The notes below the pieces were generated by a model that worked only from the letters and a program-made list of their open reading frames with translations, searched no databases and was not told the origin of the DNA. From Rhynchopus sp. YZ270_cl-10 (lineage: Eukaryota > Euglenozoa > Diplonemea > Diplonemida > Diplonemidae), in NCBI GenBank assembly GCA_964035575.1, contig OZ037844.1, positions 186,001 to 250,000 of the forward strand: a stretch of 64,000 bases of DNA. The letters run 5' to 3'. A program made the translations under genes and the position numbers. Positions 11,745-21,120 of this stretch are shown in pieces (position 1 is the stretch's first letter; every line of letters begins with the position of its first letter).

Positions 11745-13028
11745 TCAGTAAGGCATAATACGGTCTTCCTCAAACATTTCATTTTCGGATCCGAGCGAAC
11801 GGCGCCCTGCGGAGAGGAAGGAGTCCTCGTCGCTGTCGTGGTCGGCCTCCCATCCCCTGCCTTTGTAGCCATGAGGGTCACGCTGCTCTGCACGCACGCT
11901 GGGCACAGCACCCTGCTGGAGGGGGTGCCCTGGACTGCCCCGTACAGACCCCGCGAGCGAGTTGCCTGCAGCAGACATGGGGACCATATCGTTCATCATG
12001 CCTCCCTTCGCAAGCTCCCTCTCTAGGTCTTGCATTTGTTTGCTCCGGCTTGGGCTCTTTTGGTCTCCACCCCCTTTCTTGAAGTACCACAACGCGAGAA
12101 TCAGCGCAAGACACACACATATCAGCGCCAGCGCCACCCCCGCAATGATGATGATGAGGATCAGACCTGAGTCGCTCCCGCTTCCGTCGCTTCCTTCTTG
12201 GCTGGCTGCGAGGCCAGAAGGGGAGGTGGTTGTGGATGAATTCCCGGTTGGAGTCGTAGTGGAGGTGTCTGGGACGTCAGGGGGCGTTGTGTCGGGTACG
12301 GTGGCTGGCGCAGTGGTGGTAGCGGCTGATGGGGGTTCGGTTGGCGGCGCTGTTGGTGCTGGGGTGGGTACTGTTGTTGGAACTACTGTTGGTGCAATGG
12401 TTGGAACTGCGGTGATCGGTGGAGAATTCGCGTCCGTACCACATGCGGTACCACTAAACCCAGGCATGCAGCCGCAGACACAGTCTGGAGGGGTGCCAGA
12501 AACATAGCCCCCAGTTCCGTCGTCGTTCACTTTGCAGGTTGTAACGTCGTTTCTTGTACAGATAACGTCGGTCGGAAGGGAACAACCTTGTTGCGCAGCC
12601 CCCAGGTCCGCCCCACTCCATTCAAATGTTCCCTTAACGTCAGATGGGTTGAAGATCTCGAGATACATCTTCCCGGTGCGTTTAGGGGTGACCGGGGCGT
12701 AGCAGGATTTCTCTAAGTCCTCGGCGCTGGTGACCATGCGGCATTCTGGGCACATTTTGTCTGTGGTCGGGTCAATCGCATCGGGTTGTACCCAACACTC
12801 ATCGTCCTCTCTGATGCCGCGAGCCGTCATGATGGAGCCTTCAAATCCGATCATTGTGTACGTCAACAACAACGGCACAGTGTCGCTAATGGAGAGAGAC
12901 AACGAAATACATTCCTTAGGCAGAACGTCATAATCGCCTGAGCCCTTTAGGACACGTGGCACGTGTCGGTAGGCAGAGGTGTAAGGGAGAAGGCAGCAGG
13001 TGGTAAGGAGGGCAAGGGTGTGATGCAT
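11745..13028 (-). CDS. Type I membrane glycoprotein with Cys-rich ectodomain and Thr/Pro stalk
   Basis: The product is 427 residues. A signal peptide (about 1-19, MHHTLALLTTCCLLPYTSA) leads to an ectodomain with at least a dozen cysteines. Residues about 149-196 hold an EGF-like tail (CVCGCMPGFSGTAC). A mucin-like stretch follows (about 203-275) made of repeats such as PTIAPTVVPTTVP, likely O-glycosylated. One membrane helix (about 288-316, LILIIIIAGVALALICVC) ends at KKGGG, and a charged tail of about 110 residues contains acidic clusters (DHDSDEDS, EMFEEDR). The plan suggests a cell-surface receptor or adhesin. I cannot assign a family: the Cys pattern before the EGF-like part is unfamiliar. 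The start is the only Met that leaves an intact signal peptide. Upstream the coding strand has CACCTTTCACACAG, a possible splice acceptor, then a long pyrimidine run. Confidence 0.8.
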   Translation of the reverse strand: MHHTLALLTTCCLLPYTSAYRHVPRVLKGSGDYDVLPKECISLSLSISDTVPLLLTYTMIGFEGSIMTARGIREDDECWVQPDAIDPTTDKMCPECRMVTSAEDLEKSCYAPVTPKRTGKMYLEIFNPSDVKGTFEWSGADLGAAQQGCSLPTDVICTRNDVTTCKVNDDGTGGYVSGTPPDCVCGCMPGFSGTACGTDANSPPITAVPTIAPTVVPTTVPTPAPTAPPTEPPSAATTTAPATVPDTTPPDVPDTSTTTPTGNSSTTTSPSGLAASQEGSDGSGSDSGLILIIIIAGVALALICVCLALILALWYFKKGGGDQKSPSRSKQMQDLERELAKGGMMNDMVPMSAAGNSLAGSVRGSPGHPLQQGAVPSVRAEQRDPHGYKGRGWEADHDSDEDSFLSAGRRSLGSENEMFEEDRIMPY

Positions 13029-13456
13029 TGGAGAAGGGGGAGGAGGAGAAGGGGAAGGGGTGGGGTCAAGTGCATCTGTGTGAAAGGTGTCGATATTGTG
13101 GTGGAAATAGGGTGTGAAAAATAGTGTGAATTTTGCTTTATCGTTGTCATCAGTTTTTTTTTATCCTTTTTTTTCTCAACAAAATTTTCTGGGGAAAAAA
13201 TATGGCGGTCACTGCAGGCACCGCTGACCACTGTACGATGACGAGCCATCCGGATGAAAGCACAACAACAGAAGGTGTAAAGAAAAGAAGGAAACAACCT
13301 AACCATATGAACAGGGGGCGGTACACAACCAAAGATTTCAATAAAAACAGAGGGTTCCTTTTGAGGCACTCGTAAAAGACGCCCAACAGGATCTGACATT
13401 TTTCACTCGAATTCGACCCATTTTTTTTTTCTTCTTCTCATTCTCTCTCTCATATA
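13029..13456. other. Spacer with a family A repeat
   Basis: A family A copy (13214-13331) contains GCAGGCACCGCTGACCACTG, CCATCCGGATGAAAGCACAA, CAACAGAAGGTGTAAAG and GGGCGGTACACAACC. The last part before the hAT-like element is pyrimidine-rich (TTCTTCTTCTCATTCTCTCT). It is the original 3' flank of the F-box-like gene on the minus strand. Confidence 0.55.
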
Positions 13457-14203
13457 CAGGCCTAATGCTATCCGCTGGTTCGCTGGTTCACTTTTATTTA
13501 TTATTTTTTTTTTTAATCCGCTGGTTCGCTGGTTCACCCTTAAAATGGGGGTTTTTTGGGCTGGGGGGATTCTCTGCCTGTGGTATGCCGTGGGTACCTT
13601 GGTCCTGGAGATGTGGGCGCCTGCCCGCATCTTCAGGAGGTGACGATGGAGACTTGTTCCAGGGACTCAATGATGCGCCCCCCTTGCCGGCAAAAATAAA
13701 AAAAGTAGCGTACCGTGCGCCTGCGGCGCAGCTCAAAAACTGGCAGCCCACAGACCTCTACCATAGTTTGGCTGTAAAAATGTTCGGTTTTAGGTCACAA
13801 TTTTTGAAATGTTGCGTACCGTGGCTTCGCCAGAAAGTTTTGATGTCAACCGCCGTTTCTTCTTGTACTGAGGGAAGGTTGCGTTTACAAGAGAGAACCT
13901 AGTGCGACGGCTTGACGTGGGAAAACGTGAGAAAAGGGCGGGTTTGGTTCTTGATGCACGTTACCATCCCACGTCATCACGTATTTACGCGAAATGAACG
14001 GACCTTTTCGCGCGGAGCGCAAAAAAAATTTTTTTTTGACCCCTTTTTGGACATATCTTCACGGTTTTGGGGGGGAGAAATTCATGGAAATAAGCGAAAA
14101 CCCTGGACCCCTTCCCGGAGGGAAAATTTTTTTTCGCTTTTTTTTTTTTTTTTTCCGCTGGTTCACTTTTTTCCCCCCTCCCCCAAAGTTAGCATTAGGC
14201 CTG
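13457..14203. mobile_element. Non-autonomous hAT-like DNA transposon, 747 bp
   Basis: Perfect 13-bp terminal inverted repeats, CAGGCCTAATGCT at 13457-13469 and its complement at 14191-14203, are flanked on both sides by the 8-bp direct repeat CTCATATA (13449-13456 and 14204-14211). An 8-bp target duplication is typical of hAT elements. Subterminal repeats CCGCTGGTTCGCTGGTTCAC occur twice near the left end, with a shorter copy near the right. There is no transposase. An internal segment (about 13695-13840) is shared, inverted, with 62.40-62.56 kb. The intact ends suggest a fairly recent insertion. Confidence 0.88.
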
Positions 14204-14204
14204 C

Positions 14205-15869
14205 TCATATAAGATTGACCTGCGAGGATCGCTGCATACAGTCTGCGAAGGTGGCGTCTAGGGAGTGCAGGTCGCTGCGCTGCTTGCAGAGCGACGCACA
14301 GCGCTTCACACCTGCCGTGATGCGCGCCGCAAGCTGCTCAAACACGCGCACATGCTCCACATGCGCAAAGTTCGGCAACGCCCCCACCCCACACCCTCCG
14401 ACCACCCCAGCTACATGCCGCTCATAATCCTCCACCACACCACCATCCTCACCCACACGCCCCGACAACTCCTCGAGCCCTCTTACCAACCCGTCTACTT
14501 CTCCTAGCACCCTTTTCATATGCACCACTGCCTTCCCTTGCGATGCAACATGCGAACGTACTGCGCCGACTGCAAAGCTCACTCTCATATTGACTATCTC
14601 AAGCAGAGGTGCCATATATATTGTCTCAAAAGCCTCAAGAGAGGAGCGAAACTGCGAGGTTTCAATACGAAAAGATGCAAGATCGCGCCACGTCTGCAGC
14701 ATCGTGCCTACTGAAGGAAACGCTCTTCGAAACATCGTGAGACGCCGTGCACCGAAGGAGGTAACAATGAAGAGAAGTTGCAGATACGTAAACTCTGCCA
14801 CCCAAGAACGGTCGCAGTCGCACCGGGTCGTACGGAGGAGCGCGGATGGAGGGCCAGCAATGAGAGCCACTGCGTCGTTTGTGGTGTTCTGTTGCGTGCA
14901 TGATGCGATCTGTTTTAGAACAGCGTTGACAGCGTGAACATCTTGCAGCGTTTCCACGTTTTCATCACAAAAAAAGCGATAAAATCTGGTAGCATGGAGG
15001 AGAACAAAGCGCGACGCAGCAGCAGTCGTCTCAAAACGCTGCAGCAACGTCGCCGCCTGGAAGTCCTGCGTACAATGCACGAACGCCCTCAGCTGCATTT
15101 CTGCAGTCCCAATCCGCGGCCCTGCCTCTTCATCCGTGTACGCCACGATACGCTGGAAGGCTTCGGTCACCTCCTTCACCCCAACCCCATGTAGGTGCGC
15201 CATGGTTTCATCCCACTTCCTCAAAAAGGCGGCAACGTCGGAGTACAGCAACTCCTTCACCACAGCGCCTGCGGCCTTCAGAAACCCTGCTTTACGACCG
15301 GACTCTCCCACCGCACGCCGCCAAGAGATGCACACACGCTCGACAAAACACAACGCATCGTACCCAAGGTAAGGCAACAAATACTCCTTTACGAGCTCCC
15401 TCGGGAGAAACGGTGGTCGTGGCTGTGGTAGTATGGGCGGTTGTGGCTGTGTTTGCTTTTGTCGTGCTGCTTGAGGGCGTTGTGGTTCTTTGAGCACAGT
15501 GAGGATACGTTCCGCGGTGGATGCGGTGGCTGCAGGTGGCTGAGAGACGCGGCCAGCATGAAGTGCATAACTGTCGTGCACCCGAAGCCGCCCAGACACC
15601 TTGGGGAGAGCAAGGTAGTCCATCTCCGCACGCATGTGGACCTCGTCACCACCTACTACAGCGCCATACCTCTGAAAGGCGGCCAGCCCTGTCATAGGGA
15701 ACGACAACACACCCCAGCCTCCCGTAGCAGGGTGCGGGGGAGGAGAAGGGGGCGCGGGTTCACGAGGGGAGGGCAGTGCTGGACCAGGGCGTTCGTCTGC
15801 GCAAGGTGGGGTTTCGGATGGACGGCGCCCCTTCGTGGTCATGACGCGTTGCGCACCGCGGGTTGGCAT
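14205..15869 (-). CDS. F-box-like protein of unknown function
   Basis: The product is 554 residues. The first 150 are Pro/Ala/Arg-rich and probably disordered (for example PPSPPPHPATGG). Residues about 154-195 read as an F-box-like helix set: FLPRELVKEYLLPYLGYDAL, then CFVERVCISWRRAVGES, with the expected LP, a hydrophobic middle and a VC..WR end. F-box proteins bind Skp1 in SCF ubiquitin ligases. The remaining 350 residues are mostly helical with several Cys and no recognised substrate-binding repeat. The TGA stop lies inside the 8-bp target duplication of the hAT-like element, so the frame is intact but the 3' UTR was replaced. The F-box call rests on pattern only. Confidence 0.7.
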   Translation of the reverse strand: MPTRGAQRVMTTKGRRPSETPPCADERPGPALPSPREPAPPSPPPHPATGGWGVLSFPMTGLAAFQRYGAVVGGDEVHMRAEMDYLALPKVSGRLRVHDSYALHAGRVSQPPAATASTAERILTVLKEPQRPQAARQKQTQPQPPILPQPRPPFLPRELVKEYLLPYLGYDALCFVERVCISWRRAVGESGRKAGFLKAAGAVVKELLYSDVAAFLRKWDETMAHLHGVGVKEVTEAFQRIVAYTDEEAGPRIGTAEMQLRAFVHCTQDFQAATLLQRFETTAAASRFVLLHATRFYRFFCDENVETLQDVHAVNAVLKQIASCTQQNTTNDAVALIAGPPSALLRTTRCDCDRSWVAEFTYLQLLFIVTSFGARRLTMFRRAFPSVGTMLQTWRDLASFRIETSQFRSSLEAFETIYMAPLLEIVNMRVSFAVGAVRSHVASQGKAVVHMKRVLGEVDGLVRGLEELSGRVGEDGGVVEDYERHVAGVVGGCGVGALPNFAHVEHVRVFEQLAARITAGVKRCASLCKQRSDLHSLDATFADCMQRSSQVNLI

Positions 15870-16144
15870 TTATTAATTTATTTTTGAAAAAGAGAAGTAT
15901 TTAGAACGATCGCACCCCGTTATATGAGTGGGGTTGTTTTCACATTGCGTTTTGCTTTTCGATGGTGTGTAATATTTTTATTCTGTGTTGGTGAGTGTAG
16001 GTAGAGGAGAACCCTGTTGAATTTCATAATAAAAACGACATTGTTTTGATATTCCGCAAATACACGATACCGGTAACGGGTGCTGTCCATGAAATAAAGA
16101 CAAAAGAGTTGTGGTGAAACGCACACACCTCTACCAATACTGTT

Positions 16145-18033
16145 TCAAATGAGAGAAAGAATCTGCACCACATCTGCATGTTGTTTGTGGCTCGCATGTT
16201 GCAACGCAGTCAGGCCAGAAACATTTCTGTGGTTCACATCCACCTTCCGTAATCCCACAAGATAGCGCACAGTCTCGGTGTGTCCAAAATAAGACGCAAC
16301 GATAAGACACGTGTTACCTTGCTCATCTACCACACACACATCCGCACCTGCTTCCACAAACATCTGTACAATGTCGAGTTCCCCAACCTCACAAGCAAAG
16401 TGAAGAGGTGCCCGTCCTCGGCTATTCTGTGCCTCAACATCTGCCCCTGCATCAATCAGCAGCTGCACCACAGCAGCGTGCTTCTGCAACACTGCGAGGT
16501 GAAGTGAAGTGTTGCCTCTGTTGTTTGACTGATTCACATCCACCTCAGGCATGCACAGAAGAGTACGCACAGTCTCGGTGTGTCCTTTGGCAGCCGCACG
16601 GGTAAGACATGTCTCTCCTTTGTTGTCTGTGACACACACTCCCGCACCTGCTCTGACCAACACCTTCACAACACGGAGATTCCCACACTGGCTCGCCTTG
16701 AGGAGTGGCGAACGTCCGTAGATGCCTCTGCATCAACGAGCACCTCCACCACGTCTGGGTGGTTTCGCGCAACTGCATGTTTCAAGTCCACCTCTTTCAA
16801 GCCCACAAGATAGCGCACAGTCTCGGTGTGTCCCATATAAGACGCAAGGGCAAGACACGCGCATCCTTTGTTGTCTGTGACACACACATCCGCACCTGCT
16901 TCGACCAACACCTTCGCAATATCGAGGTGGCCCAAACAGCTCGCCCTGAGCAGACGTGAACGTCCCTTCTCGTCCTTCACCTCAATATCTGCCCCTGCAT
17001 CAATGAGCACCTCCACCACGTCTGGGTGATTTCGCACAACTGCAATGCTCAACGCAGTCCGTCCCGTGTTTTCAACGTGCTTCACGTCCACCTCCTTCAA
17101 ACCCACAAGATAGCGCACAGTCTCGGTGTGTCCAAAATAAGACGCAAGGGCAAGACACGTCCCTCCTTGCTTGTCTGTGACACACACTCCCGCACCTGCT
17201 TTGACCAACACCTTCGCAATATCGAGGTGGCCCAAACAGCTCGCCCTGAGCAGAGGTGAACGTCCTTTCTCGTTCTTCACCTCAATATCTGCCCCTGCAT
17301 CAATGAGCACCTCCACCACGTCTGGGTGGTTTCGCACAACTGCATGGCTCAACGCACTGCAGCCCGTGCTATCAGCGTGCTTCACGTTCACCTCCTTCAA
17401 ACCCACAAGATAGCGCACAGTCTCGGTGTGTCCAAAATAAGACGCAAGGGCAAGACACGTGTCTCCTTGCTTGTCTGTGACACACGCTCTCGCACCTGCT
17501 TCAACCAACATCTTCACAACTGCGAACTTGCCTGAAATGCTCGCCCTGAGCAGAGGCAAACGTCCATTCTCGTCCTTGGTCTCGATGTCTGCCCCTGCAT
17601 CAATGAACACCTGACACACTGCAGGGTCCTCCCACATGGCTGGACAAGCACGGTTTTCTATGGCCTCCTTCCCGTGTGGGACAAACGCAACGTTGCTGCA
17701 GACTGAATTCCAATGCTGCAAGAGGACCTCCGTGCACGCAGTGTGGTCTGCGTGGACGCACTCACTCAGCAGCATCCCGAAGCCCATCTGCGTTGTCTCA
17801 ACATACGGAAGAAGCAGTGCGAGGCATTCATCGTGGTTCCCTCTGCATGCCTCGTGCACAGCATCGAAGGAAACCGTTTTGCTGTCTGTGTCTGGGCTGA
17901 GCTTCTCAAGTCCCACCCGCACGGCAGTCGTGTCGCCGTTCCTGGCAGCCTCCACCAAGACCTCGTCTGCAGAAAGCTTTCTTCTCTTTGGTGCCTTCTC
18001 GTCAGGTGTGCTGTCTGCGTGTCGCTTCGACAT
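16145..18033 (-). pseudogene. ANK1: frameshifted ankyrin-repeat gene
   Basis: It opens like its intact paralogues (MSKRHADSTPDEKAPKRRKL) and reads 455 codons to 16666; a second frame continues the same repeat protein from about 16669 to 16145. Compared with ANK3, a 19-bp deletion near 16729 (GCCTCT joined to GCATCAA) shifts the frame. A 33-bp in-frame deletion nearby removes part of one repeat (VDLKHAVARNHPDV). The ancestor would have had about 647 codons, like ANK4. Two neighbouring 300-bp modules (about 16970-17270 and 17270-17570) are nearly identical, a sign of recent internal duplication or conversion. A truncated 455-residue product could still be made. Confidence 0.85.
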
Positions 18034-18748
18034 GGTTTGTGAAGATGTTGATATTCAATGTTGTGTCTTTTATGCTGTAGGTGAGTAGGTGGGGCGTGAT
18101 GGTGGGAATCTGCTGACCTGAGTCGAATCTCCCTGGTGTGTTGGGATGCTCGTGGCTGTATCGTTACACATAAGGAATGTCGAACGGAGTGCACGTCATC
18201 ACAGCATATCGAGAAGGAGAGAGTTGCAACGTACTCAAACGCAGCTCGGTCGTGCTCATGCTAAGGGTGGGACGTTCGTGTTCCCCCGCTATAATTTTGC
18301 ACGATAGTTACTGTGGGAGCATAGCAGGGACCCTGAGACGTATTCGTGACATCCTGGAGCGTGCTTCTTGCAAACAGAAGTGCATCCGGTGTGCCGTAGA
18401 ACACATCACGTTGTCTGACTGTTCGAGACACAGTACTGAATATCCCTCGTACACAGAATAAAGTTAGCTAGAAGTTGGATCGATAGGTCAGGGAAATAAA
18501 AAAAGAAGAAAAACAAGAAAGCGTGCAAAATAGTTCTCCCCACCACCCTGGGTAAACGTTCACCCATACCGGGTATCACCGGGTGTTTTTGTAACCCAGT
18601 GATGCCATAGAAAATGCCCTAAAAAATGACGGTAACGAGTACTCACTCAAGAACGGAAATGAATCTCGAATTTGCAAAACCCGGTAATACACGATACCGG
18701 TAACGGGTGCTGTCCATGAAATAAAGACAAAAGAGTTGTGATACTGTT
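18034..18748. other. ANK1-ANK2 spacer with duplicated blocks
   Basis: The block 18130-18285 is nearly identical to 29045-29194 upstream of ANK5, and 18338-18474 to 29604-29745 (CATCCTGGAGCGTGCTTCTT, CATCCGGTGTGCCGTAGAAC). A family B head (AGCTCGGTCGTGCTCATGCT) lies at 18241-18285. The end of the spacer, about 18538-18748, is the conserved 3' flank of ANK2. Confidence 0.65.
18538..18748 (-). promoter_or_regulatory. Conserved 3' flank of the ANK array (example at ANK2)
   Basis: Downstream of ANK1-ANK5 the same block follows the stop codon: on the plus strand CACCCATACCGGGT, ACCCGGTAATACACGATACC, GGTAACGGGTGCTGTCCATG and AAATAAAGACAAAAGAG. Copies lie at about 16050-16144 (partial), 18538-18748, 21495-21709, 24310-24545 and 27080-27293. 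ANK6, ANK7 and ANK8 lack it. It includes several TACCGG motifs that can pair with each other. A 3' UTR or RNA-processing role is inference; it may simply be hitchhiking in tandem duplication. Confidence 0.45.
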
Positions 18749-20386
18749 TCAAATGAGAGAAAGAATCTGCACCACATCTGCATGTTGTTTGAGCTTCGCA
18801 TGCTGCAACGCAGTGTTGCCTAATAAATTTCTGTGGTTCACATCCACCTCCGGCAAGCCCACAAGATAGCGCACAGTCTCGGTGTGTCCATAAAAAGCCG
18901 CAACGATAAGACACGTGTTGCCTTTGTCGTCCACCACACACACGTCCGCACCCGCTTCCACCAACATCTGCACAATGTCGAGTTCCCCAACCTCACAAGC
19001 AAAGTGAAGAGGTGAACTTCTGTCTCGCTTCAGCTCAACATCTGCCCCTGCATCAATCAGCAGCTGCACCACAGCAGCGTGCTTCTGTAACACTGCGAGG
19101 TGCAGTGAAGTGAAGCCCCTGTTGTTTGACTGATTCACATCCACCTCAGGCATGCACAGAAGAGTACGCACAGTCTCGGTGTGTCCACGAGCAGACGCAA
19201 GGATAAGACACGTATCTCCTTCGTTGTCTGTGACACACACGTCCGCACCTGCTTTGACCAACACCTTCACAACCTGGAGATTCCCACACTGGCTCGCCTC
19301 ATGGAGTGGCGAACGTCCGTAGATGCCTCTTGTCTCAATATCTGCCCCTGCATCAATGAGCACCTCCACCACGTCTGGGTGGTTTCGCACAACTGCATGT
19401 CTCAACGCACTGCAGCCCGTGCTATCAACGTGCTCCACGTCCACTTCCTTCAAGCCCACAAGGTAGCGCACATTCTCGGTGTGTCCCACATGAGACGCAA
19501 AGATAAGACTCGTGTTTCCTTTGTTGTCTGTGACACACACGTCCGCACCTGCTCTGACCAACGTCTTCACAACATCGAGTGCTCCTGACATGCTAGCCCT
19601 GAGCAGAGGTGAACGTCCCTTCTCGTCCTTTGTCTCGATATCTGCCCCTGCATCAATGAGCACCTGCACTACTTCAGGATAGTTCTGTTGACATGCCAAG
19701 TGCAACGCAGTGGAGCCTGAGTCAGCTGTGTGATTCACGTCCACCTCCTTCAAACCCACAAGATAGCGCACAGTCTCGGTGTGTCCAAAATAAGACGCAA
19801 GGGCAAGACACGTGTTACCTTTGTTGTCTGTGACACGCACGTCCGCACCTGCTTTGACCAACACCTTCGCAATATCGAGGTGGCCCAACCAGAGCGACAC
19901 GAGCAGAGGTGAACGTCCCTTCTCATCCTTTGTCTCGATGTCTGCCCCTGCATCAATGAGCACCTGACACACTGCAGGGTCCGCCCACATGGCTGGACAG
20001 GGTCGAGGTTTCGTGTTGCTCCCGAGTGGGACAAACGCAACGTTGCTGCAGACTGAATTCCAATGCTGCAAGAGGACCTCCGTGCACGCAGTGTGGTCTG
20101 CGTGGATGCACTCACTCAGCAGCATCCCGAAGCCCATCTGCGTTGTCTCAACATACGGAAGAAGCAGTGTGAGGCATTCATTGTGGTTCCCTCTGCATGC
20201 CTCGTGCACAGCATCGAAGGCAACCGTTTTGCTGTCTGTGTCTGGGATGAGCTTCTCAAGTCCCACCCGCACGGCAGTCGTGTCGCCGTTCCTGGCAGCC
20301 TCCACCAAGACCTCGTCTGCAGAAAGCGTTCTTCTCTTTGGTGCCTTCTCGTCAGGTGTGCTGTCTGCGTGTCGCTCCTTCGACAT
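18749..20386 (-). CDS. ANK2: ankyrin-repeat protein, 545 residues
   Basis: After MSKERHADSTPDEKAPKRRT, with a short basic cluster that may be a nuclear signal, the protein is almost wholly ankyrin repeats. Two or three diverged ones occupy the first 120 residues. About twelve regular ones follow, cycling in threes: one ending EVLIDAGADIETK, one reading GRSPLL.AS..G.L.VVK.LV, one reading HTETVRYLVGLKEVDVNH. Each triplet is about 99 residues. There is no enzyme, membrane or signal-peptide region, so a soluble binding or scaffold protein is likely; partners are unknown. The last 200 residues (from TVRTLLCMPEVDVN to VVQILSLI) are shared with ANK1 and ANK3-ANK5, while the middle varies. Upstream lies the conserved ANK 5' flank. 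Confidence 0.88.
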   Translation of the reverse strand: MSKERHADSTPDEKAPKRRTLSADEVLVEAARNGDTTAVRVGLEKLIPDTDSKTVAFDAVHEACRGNHNECLTLLLPYVETTQMGFGMLLSECIHADHTACTEVLLQHWNSVCSNVAFVPLGSNTKPRPCPAMWADPAVCQVLIDAGADIETKDEKGRSPLLVSLWLGHLDIAKVLVKAGADVRVTDNKGNTCLALASYFGHTETVRYLVGLKEVDVNHTADSGSTALHLACQQNYPEVVQVLIDAGADIETKDEKGRSPLLRASMSGALDVVKTLVRAGADVCVTDNKGNTSLIFASHVGHTENVRYLVGLKEVDVEHVDSTGCSALRHAVVRNHPDVVEVLIDAGADIETRGIYGRSPLHEASQCGNLQVVKVLVKAGADVCVTDNEGDTCLILASARGHTETVRTLLCMPEVDVNQSNNRGFTSLHLAVLQKHAAVVQLLIDAGADVELKRDRSSPLHFACEVGELDIVQMLVEAGADVCVVDDKGNTCLIVAAFYGHTETVRYLVGLPEVDVNHRNLLGNTALQHAKLKQHADVVQILSLI

Positions 20387-20460
20387 GGTTTGTGAAGATG
20401 TTGATATTCAATGTTGTGTCTTTTATGCTGTTTCTTTTTGTGGAGGTTGTGAGGTGAGTG
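20387..20460 (-). promoter_or_regulatory. Conserved 5' flank of ANK genes (example at ANK2)
   Basis: Directly upstream of the ATG the coding strand reads CAACATCTTCACAAACC, preceded by CACAACATTGAATAT, GCATAAAAGA and CCACAAAAAGAAACAG. The same 50-90 bp precede ANK1 (18034), ANK3 (23366), ANK4 (26499), ANK5 (28943), ANK7 (53537) and ANK8 (61569), but not ANK6. The block could hold a trans-splice acceptor (AAACAG) and a short 5' UTR; GCATAAAAG also resembles a TATA motif. Conservation across dispersed as well as tandem copies suggests function or recent duplication. Confidence 0.5.
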
Positions 20461-20739
20461 GGTGGGCGTGGTGTGAATCTGCTGACCTGAGTCGAATCTC
20501 CCTGGTGTGTTGGGATGCGCGTGGCTGTATCGTCAACACCTAAATGGCCCGCTATGATTTTGCACGATAGTTACCGTGCAGCACAGTCGGGTACGCTGAG
20601 GGAAATGAATTGTGCAATTAGTATATATTGCATTGGGTGGATATCTTGTATCTATCTGAGCTGAGGCGTACTTAAACGTAAGTAATACCGAGTGCGCACA
20701 CGGGCAAGTGATGAAAGGGCTGCTTAGTACTACAATACG

Positions 20740-21120
20740 TAATTTGAAAACTTAGTTTGTTGTGTACACCCGAGGATGAACTCCACTTTTCGAAATTGCA
20801 TTGGAGTGCAGTGTCACGTGTCTAAGCATGTCTGAAAAACCAGCTGCTTAGAGTGGCTGTGGCCCCAAAATATGGATCCAACTACGAGCTTTTTAACAGC
20901 AGCAGCATTAATATACGCTATTGGTGCTGGAATTACCGCGGGTGCTGGCACCAGACTTGTCCACCAATCGATACTCATTGACAGGTTCAGATATCATCCA
21001 TTGCAAGCTCCATAACAGGCAGTGCCAGAAGTTACTATTTCTCTTCGCTGCCTCAGCAGTGTTGCCATCAACTCTGTAGCCGTACAGCGGACACCCCCTC
21101 CGCACTGAGTCCGCAGGAGG
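20740..21120 (-). rRNA. 18S rRNA gene fragment (530-loop and start of V4)
   Basis: On the minus strand the fragment reads GTGGACAAGTCTGGTGCCAG, CACCCGCGGTAATTCCAGCA, CCAATAGCGTATATTAATGC and TTAAAAAGCTCGTAGTTGGA, the universal core of small-subunit rRNA around the 530 loop. The core (about 20872-20985) is certain; outer limits are estimates, since diverged helices on both sides are harder to place. Only about 380 of the usual roughly 2000 bases are present and no other rRNA part adjoins it, so this is a relic rather than a working gene. It lies between ANK2 and ANK3. Confidence 0.85.
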
